Assembly (NCBI GenBank): GCA_003279935.1
Contig: QCGL01000004.1
Span: 27,526 to 91,525 of the forward strand
From: Prochlorococcus sp. AG-388-A04
GTDB lineage: Bacteria; Cyanobacteriota; Cyanobacteriia; PCC-6307; Cyanobiaceae
DNA: 64,000 bases
Direction of reading: 5' to 3'
Part shown: in pieces, positions 20,808 through 30,265 of the stretch
How positions within the stretch are numbered: position 1 is the stretch's first letter
Layout: each line of letters opens with the position of its first letter
Program-made: the position numbers and the translations under genes
Notes under the pieces: generated by a model
Database searches by the model: none
Seen by the model: only the letters and a program-made list of their open reading frames with translations
Told to the model about the DNA's origin: nothing

Positions 20808-21930
20808 TTGATAGATATAACAGAATTTAAAAAAGATCTTTCAGAGTTAACCAAGCGCCTGGGTCATGCTCAGGATTGTCTTTGACGTTCCCAATTTAGT
20901 AGCTAAGAGAAAAGAGTTAGAGCAAATTGCTGCTCAACCAGAATTCTGGGGTAATCAGGCAGATGCAAAAAAACATATGCTCAATCTTGATGATGTTAGA
21001 GATCAACTTCAATTGTTAGATAAATGGAAAATGTTCATTTCTGATGCTGAAGCTTCTCTTGAGCTTTATTCCTTAGAGCCTGAAGAAGAAATGATTGTTG
21101 AGTCATATCAAGGGTTAGTAACTTTAAGAGAGAATTTAGATAAGTGGGAATTTCAGAGATTATTATGTGGTGAATATGATAAAGAAGCTGCTATCGTCTC
21201 TATTAATGCTGGTGCAGGTGGCACTGATGCACAAGATTGGGTGGAAATTCTATTAAGAATGTATTCAAGATGGGCAGATAATAATGGAATGAGCTTGGAA
21301 ATTACTGATTTATCTGATGGAGAAGAAGCAGGTATTAAAAGCGTTACTTTTGAAGTTAATGGTAAATATGCTTATGGTTATCTTCAAAATGAAAAAGGTA
21401 CTCATAGATTAGTAAGAATTTCACCATTTAATGCAAATGGTAAAAGACAAACTAGTTTCGCTGGAGTTGAGGTCATGCCTAAATTAGATCAAAGTATTTC
21501 ATTAGAGATTCCTGATAAAGATTTAGAAATTACAACAAGTAGATCAGGCGGAGCTGGAGGGCAAAATGTTAACAAAGTAGAAACAGCAGTAAGGATTGTA
21601 CATTTGCCTTCAGGAATCGCTGTAAGATGTACTCAAGAGCGATCTCAGTTACAAAATAAGGAGAAAGCAATGTTATTGCTTAAAGCTAAATTATTAGTAA
21701 TAGCAAAAGAACAAAGAGCTTCTGAAATATCGGATATAAAAGGTGATATTGTTGAAGCTGCATGGGGTAATCAAATTAGAAATTATGTTTTTCATCCCTA
21801 TCAAATGGTCAAAGATTTAAGAACAATGAAAGAGACTAATGATTTAGATGCAGTTCTTAATGGTGGATTAGATCAATTTATTCATGAATTATTACGTATG
21901 AATATTTCTTCTAAAGAGTCTATTAAATAA
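20808..21930 (+). CDS. prfB: peptide chain release factor 2, with programmed +1 frameshift
   Basis: Terminates translation at UGA and UAA. The gene is in two frames. The first runs from a TTG at 20808 for 25 codons to an in-frame TGA at 20883-20885; the second continues from GAC at 20884 and reads to 21930, giving 373 residues after a +1 shift. The stop-recognition tripeptide SPF (about 205-207) and the GGQ peptidyl-hydrolysis motif (about 250-252) are intact. Upstream residues [11 protein letters not shown] match the usual RF2 start. Frameshifting at CTT-TGA lets RF2 control its own level. A small DUF3188 gene and ybeY follow closely. Confidence 0.96.
20872..20886 (+). other. prfB: prfB +1 frameshift site
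   Basis: The slippery core CTTTGAC (20880-20886) sits at the end of codon 25; a Shine-Dalgarno-like AGGA (20872-20875) lies four bases before the CTT. This matches the bacterial RF2 design, in which the ribosome pauses on UGA and slips +1 from CUU. The internal element is weaker than the E. coli AGGGGG. Confidence 0.93.
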
Positions 21931-21934
21931 ATTT

Positions 21935-22117
21935 ATGGCAAATAAAAACGAAAATTTAGAAAAAAAAGTTTCTCCTCCTAGCTTTGTAAAACTAGCTATG
22001 AGAAATATGGTTAGGAAGGGTTCTAAAAGTATTTCTCATTTTTCAATTACTTTTTTAATTTTGATCGGACTTTTAATTTTAATAGCTACTTTAGGAAAGC
22101 CTAATATGCCTGTTTAA
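21935..22117 (+). CDS. small DUF3188-like membrane protein
   Basis: A 60-residue protein with a basic N terminus (KLAMRNMVRKGSKS) and one hydrophobic helix at about residues 38-52 (FLILIGLLILIATLG). It is placed four bases after prfB and seven bases before ybeY, so it is very likely translated from the same message. I recall it as the DUF3188 family of cyanobacteria; its function is unknown. Confidence 0.75.
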   Translation: MANKNENLEKKVSPPSFVKLAMRNMVRKGSKSISHFSITFLILIGLLILIATLGKPNMPV

Positions 22118-22124
22118 TGAAAGT

Positions 22125-22667
22125 ATGTATCAAAAAGATTTATATGACTTACAAATAGATTTAGTCTTTAAATGTAATGAGTTTTCTAATTTATCAGATC
22201 ATTTTCTAAATAAGCCAGATAATCTTATTTTCGAATTTAGTTATTGGGAAGAAGTATTATTGTGTTGGATTAAAATAATTCTAGATGAAAAAGATACTTC
22301 TTTGCCACATTTTATTTTAGACAAAAAAAGTTTTTCGTTAAGTTTGCAGATTATAAATGATAATGAAATTTCTTCTATTAATCAAAAGTGGATGAATAAA
22401 TCTGGGTCAACTGATATTTTATCTTTCCCAATTATTTCTGATGAAGATACTACTAAAGATTTAAATTTTATTGAATTAGGAGATTTATTTATATCCTTAG
22501 AAACGGCTTTTAAACAATCTTTAGAATTTAATCATTCTATTAAAAAAGAAATGCTCTGGTTAGCAAGTCATGGATTATTACATCTTTTGGGATGGGAACA
22601 TAATGATGATTATGAATTAGATAATATGTTAAATTTTCAAGAATATTTAATTTCAAAATTAGATTGA
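22125..22667 (+). CDS. ybeY: endoribonuclease YbeY
   Basis: Zinc-dependent RNase for 16S rRNA 3' maturation and ribosome quality control. The zinc site HGLLHLLGWEH lies near residues 144-154, with all three histidines present; NDxxI-like INDNEISSINQKWMNKSGSTD precedes it. It has 180 residues, with a longer N terminus than in E. coli. It lies between DUF3188 and dgkA on the same strand. Confidence 0.94.
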   Translation: MYQKDLYDLQIDLVFKCNEFSNLSDHFLNKPDNLIFEFSYWEEVLLCWIKIILDEKDTSLPHFILDKKSFSLSLQIINDNEISSINQKWMNKSGSTDILSFPIISDEDTTKDLNFIELGDLFISLETAFKQSLEFNHSIKKEMLWLASHGLLHLLGWEHNDDYELDNMLNFQEYLISKLD

Positions 22668-22690
22668 AAGATTTTATTAATCAACTATAA

Positions 22691-23107
22691 ATGAAGAGTA
22701 AAGCAAAACTTTTAAAAAGGAGAAGAAGTTCATATAGGACATCTAAAAATGTTTTAGTAAGTTTTAGATACGCTTTTAATGGGATTAAATATACATTTGA
22801 AAATTCAAGAAATTTTAAAATTCAAGTTCTTTTTGCTCTTTTTATTTTAATAATAGGTTCTATTCTTCAACTTGATAAAAGCGATTATCTAATTATGCTG
22901 GGGACTATTTTTTCTGTATTGACTTTAGAAATAATAAATACATCAATCGAATCTTTAGTTGATCTAGTAATTAAAAAAAAGTTTAGTAATCTTGCTAAAA
23001 TTGCAAAGGACTGTTCAGCAGGTGCTGTATTATTAGCTTCAATTAATTCTGTTATTATTGGTCTATGCTTATTTATTCCTAAAATAAAGTTATTATTTTT
23101 AAATTGA
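22691..23107 (+). CDS. dgkA: diacylglycerol/undecaprenol kinase family protein
   Basis: Small membrane kinase (DgkA family), 138 residues, that phosphorylates diacylglycerol or undecaprenol with ATP. Three hydrophobic segments and the catalytic-helix motif LEIINTSIESLVDLV (near residue 83) followed by DCSAGAVLL match the family. A basic N-terminal extension (LLKRRRSS) adds about 20 residues. Substrate specificity cannot be told from sequence. Confidence 0.9.
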   Translation: MKSKAKLLKRRRSSYRTSKNVLVSFRYAFNGIKYTFENSRNFKIQVLFALFILIIGSILQLDKSDYLIMLGTIFSVLTLEIINTSIESLVDLVIKKKFSNLAKIAKDCSAGAVLLASINSVIIGLCLFIPKIKLLFLN

Positions 23108-23114
23108 AAAAGAT

Positions 23115-23711
23115 ATGTTTTTAGTTATTGATAATTATGATAGTTTTACGTATAACCTAGTTCAATACTTAGGAGAGCTTTCATTAAAACATCATATAAC
23201 AAAAGAATTATTAGTAAAAAGAAATGATGAAATTACTTTAGAAGAAATAAGTCATATTAATCCCGATGGTATTTTATTGTCTCCTGGTCCAGGGAATCCA
23301 GATCAGTCAGGTATTTGTCTGCCAATTCTTCAAAACTTATCAAAGGAAATTCCAATATTGGGAGTCTGTTTAGGTCATCAAGCCTTAGCTCAAGCCTATG
23401 GCGGTAAAGTAATAGTTGGTAAAGAATTAATGCATGGAAAGACCTCAAAAATTATTCATAATAAAAAAGGATTATTCAAAGATATTGATAGCCCATTTGT
23501 GGCTACTAGATATCATAGTCTTATAGTAGATTCAGAATCTCTCCCCTCTTGTTTTGAAATAACTGCAACTCTAGAGGATTCAACAATTATGGCAATTTCT
23601 CATAAAGAATATAAAAATTTACATGGTGTTCAGTTTCATCCAGAAAGTGTTCTAACACAATTTGGACATAAATTAATCAGTAATTTTCTTAAAATGGCTG
23701 AACAGAAGTAA
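23115..23711 (+). CDS. trpG: glutamine amidotransferase, anthranilate/ADC synthase component II
   Basis: Supplies ammonia from glutamine to anthranilate synthase and, in many cyanobacteria, also to p-aminobenzoate synthase. Nucleophile Cys85 lies in GVCLGHQA, and the His175/Glu177 pair lies in GVQFHPESVL. The oxyanion block LLSPGPGNPDQSG is near residue 54. Length 198 is standard. The shared TrpG/PabA role cannot be separated here. Confidence 0.93.
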   Translation: MFLVIDNYDSFTYNLVQYLGELSLKHHITKELLVKRNDEITLEEISHINPDGILLSPGPGNPDQSGICLPILQNLSKEIPILGVCLGHQALAQAYGGKVIVGKELMHGKTSKIIHNKKGLFKDIDSPFVATRYHSLIVDSESLPSCFEITATLEDSTIMAISHKEYKNLHGVQFHPESVLTQFGHKLISNFLKMAEQK

Positions 23712-23720
23712 AATATAATT

Positions 23721-24461
23721 ATGAAATTTTCTATGAGTATTAACAAAATTAAAAAATTTTTCTTTTTTATATTATTTTTATTTTTAATACCCTCATCCGC
23801 TATGGCAGGTGATTTGTTATTAAAAAGTTTAGGTCATGGTAGTTTTTTAATTAAAGGAAGAGAAAAATCAGTTCTTATAAATCCTTTTAAGGCGATTGGT
23901 TGTGCAAGTGATTTAAATGAGCCCAAAGACATAAATGCTGATTTTATTTTAGCTAGTTCCAAACTAGCTGATGAAGGATATAATCCAAATGATAAATTGA
24001 TGTTTGTAGAACCTGGAGTTTATAAATTCGAAGATATATTATTAAATGGAATTGAGGTTCCTCATGACAGAGTTGGGGGAAGAAGGTTGGGGATGGCTAC
24101 GGTCTGGAGTTGGGAGCAGAATAATTTAAAAATAGTCCATATGGGTGGAGCTGCTGGTGAAATGAATATAAATAGTCAAATTATTTTGTCCCGTCCAGAT
24201 ATTTTATTTATTTCAATAGGAGGAGGATTCAAATCTTATAACGGAAGCGAGGCCTCAGATATTGTAAAAAAATTAAAACCCTCAATTGTTGTTCCTGTTC
24301 ATTTTATGAGAGGTAAAAATATTAGTGAAAATTGTGATTTTTCTAATGCTGACTTTTTTCTTGAAAATATGCAAGATTTTAGAGTCAAATATCTTGGTAA
24401 AAGCTTCGAAATAAATTCAAAAAGAATTGATAAAAATACTATTTATATTTTCAAAGATTAA
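23721..24461 (+). CDS. exported metallo-beta-lactamase-fold protein, probably metal-site degenerate
   Basis: The 246-residue product begins with a signal peptide (hydrophobic FFFFILFLFLIP, cleavage likely after AMA at residue 29). The remaining strand order resembles the UlaG/YtnP-like metallo-beta-lactamase fold: LGHGSFLI near residue 37, HMGGAAGE near 140 and VPVHFMRG near 192. The expected HxHxDH metal motif after ADFILAS is replaced by SKLADEG (residues 80-86), so only His140 and His194 remain as likely ligands. It may be an inactive or altered hydrolase. The name is a fold-level assignment; its target is unknown. Confidence 0.75.
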   Translation: MKFSMSINKIKKFFFFILFLFLIPSSAMAGDLLLKSLGHGSFLIKGREKSVLINPFKAIGCASDLNEPKDINADFILASSKLADEGYNPNDKLMFVEPGVYKFEDILLNGIEVPHDRVGGRRLGMATVWSWEQNNLKIVHMGGAAGEMNINSQIILSRPDILFISIGGGFKSYNGSEASDIVKKLKPSIVVPVHFMRGKNISENCDFSNADFFLENMQDFRVKYLGKSFEINSKRIDKNTIYIFKD

Positions 24462-25567
24462 TTATTAAGATCTAATTTTTTATAGGTACTCCAGAAAAAA
24501 CTCATTTGTTCTTGAGTTCCTATACTAACCCTTATAGAATTCTCAATATCTTTTTTGTTTTTCATCTCTCTTATTAAGATACCCTTTTCTCTCATTTGTC
24601 TTGTCAAAATTTCGGGATTTTTTTTTGGCCAAATTAAAAAATAATTTCCTCCTCCAAAATGTTTTCTAATTGCTATAGATTCAAATTTCTTCTCAATTAA
24701 TACTCTTGCTTTTTTTACTTCAGAAACATAATTATCTATATAAGATTTATCATTTAGAGCAGCTAATGCAGCAGTAACAGCAAAACTGTTCACATCGTAA
24801 GGTCCTGTCACTTTATTGATATATTGCATTATGCTTTTATGTCCGAACGCAAAGCCAATTCTTAAACCAGCTAAACCAGCAGTCTTTGAAAGGGATTGAA
24901 TAACAACTATATTTTTAATTTTTTTAAAATCTATAATTGGAAGAAGACTATCTCCGTTAAATTTCTCATAAAGTTCATCAACAACAATTAATGAACTTTT
25001 ATTCAGATTTGCTAATTTAATTATTTCTTGAGCACTGACAACAGTACCAGTAGGATTATTTGGATTACAAATAAATATTAATTTAGGTTTATGTTTAATA
25101 ATTTTTTCTTTAAATCGCTTTATTGGGAAAAGAAAGTTTTCTCCTTCGTAGGCACAAGTTATTTTTCTCATACCTTGTATTTCAGAACAAGGTGAATAAT
25201 AACCAAAAGTCGGGTTTGTGGTCAGAAATATTTCATCCCTGTCGCCAAAAGAATTAAATATCGCATTTATTGCAGCATCAGCTCCATTAAACAAACCTAT
25301 CTCTTCAGAATCAAATTGCCTTGATTCATAATAGTGATTCGATACAAACTTTTTTAATAAGTTATATTCTGGATAGATTGAAATTTGATTTAAATTAATA
25401 TCTTTTATAGCTTTATATACTTTTTGACTGGGACCTAAAGTATTTTCATTAAAATCTAAACGCAATAAATTTCTTCTGTTTTCTAAAGGTGCAGAATAAG
25501 ATTGCATATTTATTATTTCCTTTCGTGGGAGAGGTGAAAGATTATTTATTTGATTAAATTCATTCAT
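24458..25567 (-). CDS. hisC: histidinol-phosphate aminotransferase family
   Basis: Class I/II PLP aminotransferase, 369 residues; it transfers an amino group to imidazole-acetol phosphate in histidine synthesis if truly HisC. The PLP lysine is in VIQSLSKTAGLAGLRIGF, the NPNNPTG motif is near residue 172, and RVSIGTQEQM is near the C terminus. The 1-base overlap with the argS stop suggests coupling with argS. A second, similar aminotransferase is at 39311-40435, so substrate assignment needs care. Confidence 0.85.
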   Translation of the reverse strand: MNEFNQINNLSPLPRKEIINMQSYSAPLENRRNLLRLDFNENTLGPSQKVYKAIKDINLNQISIYPEYNLLKKFVSNHYYESRQFDSEEIGLFNGADAAINAIFNSFGDRDEIFLTTNPTFGYYSPCSEIQGMRKITCAYEGENFLFPIKRFKEKIIKHKPKLIFICNPNNPTGTVVSAQEIIKLANLNKSSLIVVDELYEKFNGDSLLPIIDFKKIKNIVVIQSLSKTAGLAGLRIGFAFGHKSIMQYINKVTGPYDVNSFAVTAALAALNDKSYIDNYVSEVKKARVLIEKKFESIAIRKHFGGGNYFLIWPKKNPEILTRQMREKGILIREMKNKKDIENSIRVSIGTQEQMSFFWSTYKKLDLNN

Positions 25568-27378
25568 TACATTCTCTCTAAGGTTTCAATTCCAAGAAGC
25601 TCTAAACTTAATTTTAAAGTCTTTTCAGTTAAAGCACATAATGTAAGTCTTGAAATCTTTGTATCTATTTCTCCCTTAAGAATAGGAACTTGATCATAAA
25701 ATCTATTAAAAGTCTTACATAATTCAAACAGATAATTACATAGTCTATTTGGCATTAAGTCTTTTTCTATCGAAATAATAACTTCATCAAATTTAAGTAA
25801 TTTCCTTATAAGCTTCCACTCTAAATCATGGCTATATGAAATAGATTCCAAATTTATAGCCTCTTCAGTCATATTATTTTTTCTATTAATGCCTGAAATT
25901 CTTACAAGTGTATACAAAAGATAAGGTGCCGTATTTCCATTAAGAGAAAGCATCTTTTCAAAACTAAATTGATAATTTGTGATTCTATTTTGGCTTAAAT
26001 CAGCATATTTTACTGCTCCGATTCCAATAACTTTTGAAGTATTTACAATAAAATCATCATTTTCAAAACGACTTTCGTTCTCTAATCTTTTTAATAGATC
26101 TTCTTTTGCTCTTTTAACTGACTCTGACAATAAATCTTTTAGTTTTATGGTATCTCCCTCTCTTGTTTTAAGTTTTTTACCATCAATACCTTGTACTAGC
26201 CCGAATGGGACGTGATTAACTTCACAATCTTTAGGGATCCAATTAGCTCTTTTTGCAACTTGAAAAACTCCTGCAAAATGATTGGATTGACCATGATCAG
26301 TTACATAAATAATTCTAGCTGCATTATCGCCATAAGGTTCCTTATTAAATCGATATCTTAGAGCAGCAAGATCAGTAGTTGCATAATTGAACCCACCGTC
26401 TTTTTTTTGAATAATAAGTGGTAATGGATTACCTTCTTTATTAGACATGCCATCAAGAAAAACACATTTTGCGCCTTGATCTTCTACTAAAATTCTCTTG
26501 TAATTTAAATCCTCAATTATTGATTTTAAAAACGGATTATAAAAGGATTCTCCTCTTTCCTTAATTTTGATGTTCAATGTTTTATAGATTTCATCAAACT
26601 CTTTTCTTGATTGATTACATAATAATTTCCATGCTTCAATTGATTTTTTATCTCCACTTTGTAATTGAACAACCTCTTCTCTTGATCTCTTTTGAAATTC
26701 TGTTTCATTATCAAATCTTTTTTTTGAAGCTTTATAGAATTCAACTAAATCACTAATTTTGATCCTATCTATTTCTTTAAGATCACTTGAATATAAATCT
26801 TTAAGCTGAGTAATAAGCATTCCAAATTGTGTACCCCAATCTCCAATGTGATTTAGTCTTAAAACCATATATCCTCTAAATTCGAAAATTTTTGAGATCG
26901 AATCTCCTATAATTGTTGATCTTAGATGACCCACATGCATTTCTTTAGCAATATTAGGACTTGAAAAATCTACGATAACTTTTTTTTGGGAATTACTATT
27001 ATTTTTATGGGATAAAGGAACACCAGCTCTAGGGCATTTAATATTAGATTTTATTGCTTCAATCAAAACTTTATTTTTTAATTTTATATTTATAAAACCT
27101 GGTCCCGCAATTTCTAAATTTTCACATAAATTAGATATCTTTTTTTTTTCTTTGAGGGTCTCAATAAATGCAATAGCAATTTCTCTAGGGTTACATTTAT
27201 AAATCTTAGATAAAACCAGACATATATTACATTGATAGTCACCAAACTCCTCTTTAGATGCTTGATTAATTAGATTTTTACGAATTTTTTCAAATTCTTC
27301 TTTCTTTTCATTTTTTATAAGACTTTCTAGAAGGGTTTCTTCAAAGCTTTTATTTAATTCTTTAAAAATTGTCTGCAT
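25567..27378 (-). CDS. argS: arginyl-tRNA synthetase
   Basis: Class I synthetase charging tRNA-Arg, 603 residues. The HIGH-type motif is HVGHLRST near residue 134; the KMSKS region is represented by [10 protein letters not shown], as usual in ArgRS. The N-terminal Add1 domain and C-terminal anticodon-binding DALR domain (LLKFDEVI through C-terminal [14 protein letters not shown]) are present. It is upstream of hisC on the same strand. Confidence 0.97.
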   Translation of the reverse strand: MQTIFKELNKSFEETLLESLIKNEKKEEFEKIRKNLINQASKEEFGDYQCNICLVLSKIYKCNPREIAIAFIETLKEKKKISNLCENLEIAGPGFINIKLKNKVLIEAIKSNIKCPRAGVPLSHKNNSNSQKKVIVDFSSPNIAKEMHVGHLRSTIIGDSISKIFEFRGYMVLRLNHIGDWGTQFGMLITQLKDLYSSDLKEIDRIKISDLVEFYKASKKRFDNETEFQKRSREEVVQLQSGDKKSIEAWKLLCNQSRKEFDEIYKTLNIKIKERGESFYNPFLKSIIEDLNYKRILVEDQGAKCVFLDGMSNKEGNPLPLIIQKKDGGFNYATTDLAALRYRFNKEPYGDNAARIIYVTDHGQSNHFAGVFQVAKRANWIPKDCEVNHVPFGLVQGIDGKKLKTREGDTIKLKDLLSESVKRAKEDLLKRLENESRFENDDFIVNTSKVIGIGAVKYADLSQNRITNYQFSFEKMLSLNGNTAPYLLYTLVRISGINRKNNMTEEAINLESISYSHDLEWKLIRKLLKFDEVIISIEKDLMPNRLCNYLFELCKTFNRFYDQVPILKGEIDTKISRLTLCALTEKTLKLSLELLGIETLERM

Positions 27379-27405
27379 GAATTATTAAAATGCTATTCGA
27401 GTCAT

Positions 27406-28272
27406 TTAATTAATATAACGCATACTAAAATCAATCCAATTACTTTTAGTAATTGAAGAACTTGTTGAAATCAAATCAATTCCATCAATTAAATAGTTAC
27501 TAACGTTTATTGGATTAATTCCAGATACCTCTATGATTAAATCATTCTTACTTGTTCTATTAGAGTTATTTGTTGATAACTCTCTTAATTCTTCAATGCC
27601 TTTTTTAAGTAATTCAGGATTAAATTCATCTAATAAAATACTATCTGCACCTGCTAAAACTGCATCTTTTGCTTGCTTCATATCTTCTGCTTCAATAATA
27701 ATATGAGTTGTAAAGGGAGTATTTAATCTAATTTTTTCAACTGCATTTTTCAAGTTATCAGTCCATGCAATATGGTTTTCTTTAATCATTGCAGCATCAT
27801 ATAATCCCATTCTATGATTAATACCACCACCACATTTAAAAGCATACTTTTCAAATATTCTTAAACCAGGAGTAGTTTTTCTTGTATCTGCTAAATTTAT
27901 ATTTGTACCTTTCAGAACATCTACAATATTTTTTGTATAAGTTGAGATTCCTGATAAATGCATTGAGATATTGAGACTTATTCTTTCACTTGCTAAAAGA
28001 CTTCTTGAAGGGCCATTTAGTTCAAGAAGCTTTTGATCCTTCAAAAATTTTTCACCATCATTGATAAAAAAATTGCACTCTATCTTTTCGTCAATTTTTT
28101 TTAAAATTTCTTTTATTATTCCAACACCACAAAATATTCCTTCCTCTTTTGCTATCCAATAGGCTTTTCCTATTTTTTTGGTAATCGCAGAAGATGTTAG
28201 ATCACCTTTACCGATATCTTCTTCAATCCACCCATCAATAATTCTAGAAATATTTGGAGAGTATAAATCCAC
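27406..28272 (-). CDS. nadC: nicotinate-nucleotide pyrophosphorylase (carboxylating)
   Basis: Quinolinate phosphoribosyltransferase, the third step of de novo NAD synthesis. Characteristic blocks are EDIGKGDLTSSAI at the N terminus, ADTRKTTPGLR near residue 128, and GGGINHRMGLYD following it. Length 288 is normal. The start is GTG at 28272. It lies 27 bases from argS and 75 from mnmE, possibly in one cluster. Confidence 0.96.
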   Translation of the reverse strand: MDLYSPNISRIIDGWIEEDIGKGDLTSSAITKKIGKAYWIAKEEGIFCGVGIIKEILKKIDEKIECNFFINDGEKFLKDQKLLELNGPSRSLLASERISLNISMHLSGISTYTKNIVDVLKGTNINLADTRKTTPGLRIFEKYAFKCGGGINHRMGLYDAAMIKENHIAWTDNLKNAVEKIRLNTPFTTHIIIEAEDMKQAKDAVLAGADSILLDEFNPELLKKGIEELRELSTNNSNRTSKNDLIIEVSGINPINVSNYLIDGIDLISTSSSITKSNWIDFSMRYIN

Positions 28273-28347
28273 TAAATTTGAATAAGATAAAAATTTTATT
28301 TTAACTTTTAAAGTTTACTTTATACATTTATGTATTTTAATAAAAAT

Positions 28348-29730
28348 TTATTTACCTATACAAAATTTGGAAAAAATATTATTTAGTAGATCCTCAGTTA
28401 ATTCTTGACCTGTAATTCTCGATAAGTTTTTTATTCCATCTCTAACTTCAATTGATAATAAATCGAAGGGTAATTGATTAGCAATTATTGGATCAGTATC
28501 ATTTAAATTTTTTAGGCAATCATTTAGGTTTGATATTTGTCTTTCATTTAAAAAAATATCTATATTTTCAAATTCTTTTGATCCACATTTTTTAACTATC
28601 TTTTCGACTAATTCTTTTTCGCCTTCATCATTTTTAATACTCATTAAAACAGAGTTCGGTAAACTTTTTTTATTTACTTTTTTTGGATCAATTAAATCTT
28701 TTTTATTCCCCAAGATTGTAATTAATTTTTCTTGTGGAATAGTGCTTATAATTTTCTCATCATCCTTATTTAATCCTTCTTCAAGACTATATAAATAGAT
28801 TATATAGTCTGAGCTTTGAATCATTTCAAAGCTTTTTTCAATTCCAATATTTTCTATATATTGATCGGTTTCTCTAATGCCAGCGGTATCTATTATTTTT
28901 ATTGGTATATCTTTTATAGTCAAATTCACTTCAATTGTATCTCTAGTTGTTCCTGGAATACTAGTAACTATTGCCTTGTCTTTTTTTGAGAGAAGATTTA
29001 AAAGAGAACTTTTCCCAACATTAGTTTTGCCAATAAGAGCAATTGATATTCCATTATGAATATGCACCCCCCTTTTTGAATTTTCTATAAGGGTTTCTAT
29101 TTTTTCTTTTATAATTTTAATATTTTTAGAAAAATCACTATAATTAAATTCTGAAAAATCCTCGTCAAAGTCTACTCTTGCTTCTATTTCTGATAATTGC
29201 TCGATTAAATCATTTTTAATAATATCAATCTTTTTCTTTATTTTTCCCTTTACTCCATTAAAAGCTATTTCGGCTGATTTAAGATTTTTTGCATTAATTA
29301 ATTGATTAATTGATTCTGCTTGAGTTAAATCTATTTTGCCATTAAGAAATGCTCTTTGACTAAATTCTCCTGGATTTGCAATCCTTACTCCAGTATTATT
29401 TGATAACAATGTCTCCATCACTTTATTTACAACAATTACTCCTCCATGACAGTGCAATTCAACAATATCTTCTCCAGTGAAACTATTAGGAGAATGCATA
29501 ACTGTAATTAAAATTTCATCTATAAATTTATTTTCTAAATTATCTTTTATAAAGCCATGAAAAACTCTGTGAGACTCCCAAGCATATTTAGATTTTGTTT
29601 CTACAATATTTTTACAGGAATTTATTGCTTCTTCCCCTGATACTCTTATAACTGCAATTCCTCCTTTACCTATACTTATAGCCGAAGCTATAGCTGCTAT
29701 TGTATCCTCAGTATCGATAATTGATTCCAT
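28348..29730 (-). CDS. mnmE: tRNA modification GTPase MnmE
   Basis: Works with MnmG to modify wobble uridine 34 of some tRNAs. An N-terminal tetrahydrofolate-binding domain (HCHGG near residue 88) is followed by a G domain with [12 protein letters not shown] near residue 230 and DTAG, then the invariant C-terminal FCIGK. Length 460 is standard. Confidence 0.97.
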   Translation of the reverse strand: MESIIDTEDTIAAIASAISIGKGGIAVIRVSGEEAINSCKNIVETKSKYAWESHRVFHGFIKDNLENKFIDEILITVMHSPNSFTGEDIVELHCHGGVIVVNKVMETLLSNNTGVRIANPGEFSQRAFLNGKIDLTQAESINQLINAKNLKSAEIAFNGVKGKIKKKIDIIKNDLIEQLSEIEARVDFDEDFSEFNYSDFSKNIKIIKEKIETLIENSKRGVHIHNGISIALIGKTNVGKSSLLNLLSKKDKAIVTSIPGTTRDTIEVNLTIKDIPIKIIDTAGIRETDQYIENIGIEKSFEMIQSSDYIIYLYSLEEGLNKDDEKIISTIPQEKLITILGNKKDLIDPKKVNKKSLPNSVLMSIKNDEGEKELVEKIVKKCGSKEFENIDIFLNERQISNLNDCLKNLNDTDPIIANQLPFDLLSIEVRDGIKNLSRITGQELTEDLLNNIFSKFCIGK

Positions 29731-29796
29731 CTCTCACTATGCTGTGGATAATTAAGTAGGCTTATCAAAGAAAACTTTTTTGATTGTGATTTCAGA

Positions 29797-30249
29797 ATGA
29801 AGTTGATAAAGAATCTTCAATATAAAAAAATTCTATCATTATTTTTGAAACAAGATGGTACTCCATTTTTTAATGCAAAGGGAGTAGCTGTTGGGGTCTT
29901 TTGTGGATGCTTTCCTTTCTTTGGTTTTCAAACTTTATTAGGATTATTTTTAGCAAGAGTTGCGAAAGGAAATCTTTTTCTTGCTGCAATAGGTACTTGG
30001 ATAAGTAATCCGTTTACTTATGTACCTCTATATTTTTTCAATTATAAAGTTGGGTCATTCTTGCTAAAAAATTCTACAGATATTGTTTTTGATAAAAATT
30101 TAATGATTGAAGAATTATGGGAACTAGGGAGTGTTTTTTCATTAAGATTAATTTTGGGTTCAGCATTAGTTGGATTTTTATTAGCTTCTATTTCTGGCAT
30201 CATTGTTTTTTTGCTATATAAGAAAAATAAAAAAAAGAGCATTTTATAA
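29797..30249 (+). CDS. DUF2062 membrane protein
   Basis: 150-residue protein with three or four hydrophobic segments and a GTWISNPFTYVPLY motif near residue 67, typical of DUF2062. An N-terminal FCGCFPFFGFQTLLGLFLA stretch is also family-like. Function unknown. It sits alone between mnmE and convergent relA/spoT. Confidence 0.85.
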   Translation: MKLIKNLQYKKILSLFLKQDGTPFFNAKGVAVGVFCGCFPFFGFQTLLGLFLARVAKGNLFLAAIGTWISNPFTYVPLYFFNYKVGSFLLKNSTDIVFDKNLMIEELWELGSVFSLRLILGSALVGFLLASISGIIVFLLYKKNKKKSIL

Positions 30250-30265
30250 TTCTTTTAAGTTGTAA

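Noticed and set aside
20866..21930. prfB reading frame taken to start at the internal ATG at 20866.
   Set aside because: Residues MLRIVF are out of frame with the true RF2 N terminus; the CTT-TGA-C site explains the join.
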